NCBI GenBank assembly: GCA_900753685.1
Contig: CAAEAB010000173.1
Coordinates: 1-8,742 of the forward strand
Source: Lachnospiraceae bacterium
GTDB taxonomy: Bacteria > Bacillota > Clostridia > Lachnospirales > Lachnospiraceae
Direction of reading: 5' to 3'
DNA: 8,742 nucleotides
In this document: positions 7,095 through 8,742 of the stretch, one piece after another
Layout of the letters: each line of letters starts with the position of its first letter
How positions within the stretch are numbered: position 1 is the stretch's first letter
Notes under the pieces: generated by a model
The model's database searches: none
What the model saw: the letters and a program-made list of their open reading frames with translations, nothing else
Told to the model about the DNA's origin: nothing
Translations under genes and position numbers: made by a program

Positions 7095-7964
7095 TTATTC
7101 TTCCATCATTTTATCCATCAATTCTTCCATTCCCATATAGGCTGCCATCTTCGCAAATTCCTGTTTCCTAAAATCTCCAAAGCCATCCTGACCCCACTGC
7201 GTATAAATACAGTCGCACCACATAAAAAGTTCCATATATTCCGGTAATCGTTCAAACACAAGAATCGCCGTACCATATTTGCTTTTTCTCAGAGTTTCCA
7301 TATAAAAGCTTCTCCAAGCCTCCAGACTCACCTCCATACAATCATAAACGGTCCGAAACCCTTTCAAAAAATCCATATTATCTTCTGAATAAACCCAATC
7401 GCTGATCCGCCTTCTTCCTTCCTGCTGCCGCATCTGGTAATAAAACCACTCGCCAATTCCATTTTGATTCTTATCCTGGGGTAAAAATGTTGAAAACTCT
7501 GTCAGAGAGACCAAAAGCACTTCGCCGTTACCTTGGCGCTCCTTTCCTATTTTTTTGGCAAACTGCTCCGCTGCCGGTCCGCTGGACGGACCATAAACGC
7601 CAATGACCTCCGTTTTTCCAATAGATTTCCCGTCCAGTATTTCCAGTAAATCCTCATATAGCTTTTTTGCTGATTGATATTTTTTTATGACAGGCCAGTT
7701 CCATATATTTTCCCCGCCGTCTTCAAGAAAAATCATCTGACACCCGGCAATATCCAGGCCTTTTTCATTCGTATTTTCACCGCCATATTGAGCCAGTGCA
7801 TTCCCTGATACTAAAAGAACCTCCGGCGTCTCTTTTACACACTTTTCCAGATCTGTATATGTTTTAATCTTCCATAAGAACCCGGGATATCGATTTAGAT
7901 AAGCGGACAATCGCTTTAAATATACCGGCTCAATATCACATATACACATTTTTCTGTAAATCAT
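7095..7964 (-). CDS. CpaE/TadZ-like localisation protein with degenerate P-loop
   Basis: A 289-residue cytoplasmic protein in the CpaE/TadZ position directly before CpaF. Residues 1-110 look like an atypical receiver-type domain (C-I-C-D-I-E-P at the start, V-L-L-V-S-G at 49-54, M-I-F-L-E-D at 77-82). The remainder follows the ParA/MinD-like fold of CpaE: T-E-V-I-G-V-Y, a loop, a helix, V-L-L-V-S-L-T-E-F-S-T-F (149-160), and a late strand I-L-V-F-E-R. In active relatives the loop after V-I-G-V-Y has a G-K-T/S; here it reads G-P-S-S-G-P-A-A-E (125-133), so the ATP-binding lysine is absent. CpaE/TadZ proteins set the polar site of pili; here nucleotide hydrolysis seems lost. GTG at 7968 could also start the frame, but it lies inside the GGGGAGG site 5 nt before the ATG at 7964, which is chosen. 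Confidence 0.8.
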   Translation of the reverse strand: MIYRKMCICDIEPVYLKRLSAYLNRYPGFLWKIKTYTDLEKCVKETPEVLLVSGNALAQYGGENTNEKGLDIAGCQMIFLEDGGENIWNWPVIKKYQSAKKLYEDLLEILDGKSIGKTEVIGVYGPSSGPAAEQFAKKIGKERQGNGEVLLVSLTEFSTFLPQDKNQNGIGEWFYYQMRQQEGRRRISDWVYSEDNMDFLKGFRTVYDCMEVSLEAWRSFYMETLRKSKYGTAILVFERLPEYMELFMWCDCIYTQWGQDGFGDFRKQEFAKMAAYMGMEELMDKMMEE

Positions 7965-7967
7965 ATA

Positions 7968-7988
7968 CACCTCCCCATGCAGGAGATG
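7968..7988 (-). promoter_or_regulatory. hairpin covering the ribosome binding site of the cpaE-like gene
   Basis: In the minus-strand RNA, CATCTCC (7982-7988) can pair with GGAGGTG (7968-7974) across a 7-nt loop, giving a 7-bp stem with one G-U pair. The 3' arm contains the Shine-Dalgarno of the gene starting at 7964, so folding would hide the first ribosome site of the operon. The sequence complementarity is direct; regulation by it is inference. Confidence 0.4.
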
Positions 7989-8023
7989 AGCCTTATACGT
8001 TTTTTAATAATTTGTGGATTTTT

Positions 8024-8152
8024 TTATTCAGAATCGAATGGATAAGTTGAGTATAAAATATCAATCTGTTTTTGTAAAGCCTTCGAAGCCCCCAATTCTT
8101 CGAAGGCTTTCGCCCTTTTTAGACGCAAAAACAACAAAGAAATGTTTTTCAT
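8024..8152 (-). CDS. doubtful 42-residue small ORF between BofA and cpaE-like genes
   Basis: An ATG at 8152 opens 42 codons ending in TAA at 8024. The product is short, basic then acidic, with a predicted helix in the middle (residues about 5-32, A-K-A-F-E-E-L-G-A-S-K-A-L) and no membrane segment or known motif. Only a weak GGGG lies about 8 nt upstream. The frame also covers the inverted repeat at 8076-8110 and the promoter at 8050-8078, so the DNA is better explained as regulatory. It is listed because a small coupled or leader peptide cannot be excluded from sequence alone. I do not recognise it. Confidence 0.2.
   Translation of the reverse strand: MKNISLLFLRLKRAKAFEELGASKALQKQIDILYSTYPFDSE
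8050..8078 (-). promoter_or_regulatory. predicted sigma-A promoter of the Tad operon
   Basis: On the minus strand TTTACA (8073-8078) and TATACT (8050-8055) are separated by exactly 17 nt. Each hexamer matches the vegetative consensus at five of six positions. Transcription would begin near 8043, giving a leader of about 80 nt before the cpaE-like ATG at 7964, including the hairpin at 7968-7988. It is the best promoter-like sequence found in the window and sits in the only large gap of the gene cluster. Confidence 0.6.
8076..8110. promoter_or_regulatory. perfect 13-bp inverted repeat, probable operator at the Tad promoter
   Basis: AAAGCCTTCGAAG (8076-8088) and CTTCGAAGGCTTT (8098-8110) are exact reverse complements separated by 9 bases. 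Each arm also contains the self-complementary octamer CTTCGAAG, so two identical 8-bp palindromes stand 17 bp apart. The repeat overlaps the -35 box by 3 bases. The arm length, 9-bp spacer and position are operator-like. It is a poor terminator because neither strand has a run of T directly after the stem. The regulator is unknown. An RNA stem remains the alternative. Confidence 0.55.
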
Positions 8153-8205
8153 AGATTTTGCCCCATCAAATGCCGTCAATTTTTTTCTCTTTCCGGTAAT
8201 TAATG

Positions 8206-8481
8206 TCAATGAAAAATCTGCCAGAAACCAATGCCATACAAAGCAAAAATACCCGGTATGCCCAAAAAGGCCGCCACAGCAAAATTCAGAAAATTGATTC
8301 CCACCGGCACCAAAATTCCAAAGCTCCCCAGAATCCCGTTGGCCAGTCCAATAACAACCATGCCCAAAACCCCCCTGAAAATCCCCTCGAGAACAATTTT
8401 TCCTTGCTGCAATACGAGACTTCCAATAAAAAAACAAGAGCTTATAATAATAATCGTCATCAAAATCTGGTTCTGTGTCAT
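8206..8481 (-). CDS. BofA-family membrane protein
   Basis: A 91-residue integral membrane protein. Hydrophobic segments lie at about 6-24, 30-53 and 62-84. The C-terminal signature G-I-N-F-L-N-F-A-V-A-A-F-L-G-I-P-G (61-77) followed by L-Y-G-I matches the BofA family (G-I-N-x-x-T...G-x-L-G-I-P-G). BofA of Bacillus inhibits the intramembrane protease SpoIVFB and so delays pro-sigma-K processing in sporulation. Whether this homologue does that is unknown. It lies 51 nt after the unidentified upstream gene and about 240 nt before the pilus genes on the same strand, so it could be read with either. The ATG at 8481 has GGTGAG 3-5 nt upstream. No convincing promoter is seen in the 50-nt gap before it. 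Confidence 0.85.
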   Translation of the reverse strand: MTQNQILMTIIIISSCFFIGSLVLQQGKIVLEGIFRGVLGMVVIGLANGILGSFGILVPVGINFLNFAVAAFLGIPGIFALYGIGFWQIFH

Positions 8482-8531
8482 AGTCTCACCATCTTTATTG
8501 ATTATTAAATCATACGCTCTTGTTTTATACT

Positions 8532-8742
8532 TTATGCCTTTCGGCTTCTTTTCTTTGTGCTCTTTGCCGCGGCCTTACGCAAATTCGCTTTTCTTGCCCG
8601 GCTTCCCCGGCCGGACCGTTTCTTCGGAGGAACATAATCAAACCGGAAGGCAACCATACCAAAACCAGGCAGATCATATTGTATGGAATCCTGCTGATAA
8701 TCCCAGGCCACCGGCTCGGAAACAATCGGCTGTTCGTTCAGC
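8532..8742 (-). CDS. unidentified protein, C-terminal end with polycationic tail
   Basis: The last 69 codons of a gene entering from the right end with TAA at 8532-8534. The first 38 visible residues alternate in a beta-strand style (S-E-P-V-A-W-D-Y, I-Q-Y-D-L-P-G-F-G-M-V-A-F-R-F-D-Y), similar in feel to the closing beta-sandwich of glycoside hydrolases, where a strand with L-P-x-x-x ends the fold. This is only a loose resemblance. The remaining 30 residues hold 15 Lys/Arg with Ala, Ser and Gly, an extended basic tail. This frame is preferred to an overlapping 66-codon frame because it is open from the window edge and reads as a folded domain, whereas the other has no plausible fold. Function not assigned. 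Confidence 0.6.
   Translation of the reverse strand, partial: LNEQPIVSEPVAWDYQQDSIQYDLPGFGMVAFRFDYVPPKKRSGRGSRARKANLRKAAAKSTKKRSRKA

Noticed and set aside
8076..8110. Rho-independent terminator reading of the inverted repeat
   Set aside because: The stem is strong, but on the minus strand only TTT then ACAAAA follows, and on the plus strand TTTCGCCC comes before the T run. Its overlap with the -35 box favours an operator.
8179..8212. Other TTGAC sequences after the BofA stop as promoters
   Set aside because: TTGACA and TTGACG are present, but neither has a good -10 hexamer at 16-18 nt; the TTTACA/TATACT pair downstream is far better.
8153..8437. Upstream part of a 137-codon minus-strand frame overlapping the BofA gene
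   Set aside because: It is the out-of-frame shadow of BofA; the composition (many Gly, Trp, Phe, Cys) is not protein-like. Only the downstream 42 codons are considered at all.
8525..8725. 66-codon minus-strand frame at the right end
   Set aside because: A frame offset by one, open from the window edge to 8532, reads as a plausible folded domain plus basic tail. This alternative starts internally with no ribosome site.
1..8742. Insertion sequences, CRISPR arrays, tRNA or rRNA genes
   Set aside because: No transposase-like protein, no regularly spaced repeats and no cloverleaf or rRNA-like segment were noticed; almost the whole window is accounted for by protein genes.

Overview
The window is most of a compact Tad/Flp-type (type IVb) pilus and secretion locus, read entirely on the minus strand, so transcription runs from high to low coordinates. 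Protein families (an Flp1-like mini-pilin, a DUF5702-like protein, a DUF6382-like protein, a BofA-family protein), strong AGGAGG-type ribosome binding sites, A/T-rich spacers and the absence of any outer-membrane component in the visible part (no RcpA/CpaC secretin, no TadD lipoprotein) suggest a monoderm Clostridia member, most likely Lachnospiraceae. This is judged from protein style, not from a database search.

Layout in transcription order. Right edge (8532-8742): C-terminal end of an unidentified protein with a very basic tail. 8206-8481: a BofA-family membrane protein. 7965-8205: the longest gene-poor stretch (about 240 bases). It holds a well-formed sigma-A-type promoter, a perfect 13-bp inverted repeat abutting its -35 box, a doubtful 42-codon ORF, and a short hairpin covering the ribosome binding site of the next gene. 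7964-7095: CpaE/TadZ-like protein whose P-loop has lost its lysine. 7082-5793: CpaF/TadA ATPase. 5796-5047: TadB. 5035-3821: TadC with an unusually large extracytoplasmic domain. 3809-3642: the 55-residue Flp pilin. 3645-2140: DUF5702-like envelope protein. 2119-1205: TadE-like pseudopilin with a duplicated Cys/His module. 1203-748: prepilin peptidase (A24 family). 751-260: a second TadE-like pseudopilin. 270-1: start of a DUF6382-type protein, cut by the window.

From cpaE onward, neighbouring genes are 1-20 nt apart or overlap by 4-11 nt, so they form one probable operon with translational coupling. The peptidase would process the Flp pilin and the TadE-like pseudopilins. CpaF would power assembly through the TadB/TadC platform. 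The CpaE-like protein would position the machine. DUF5702 and TadE proteins would act at the outer face of the membrane or in the fibre. The DUF6382 protein, whose relatives usually carry an FHA domain, could link the machine to Ser/Thr phosphorylation. The system is recognisable. The less ordinary parts are the promoter/operator module, the RBS hairpin, the dead P-loop in CpaE, the TadC periplasm-side domain and the tandem Cys/His modules of TadE.
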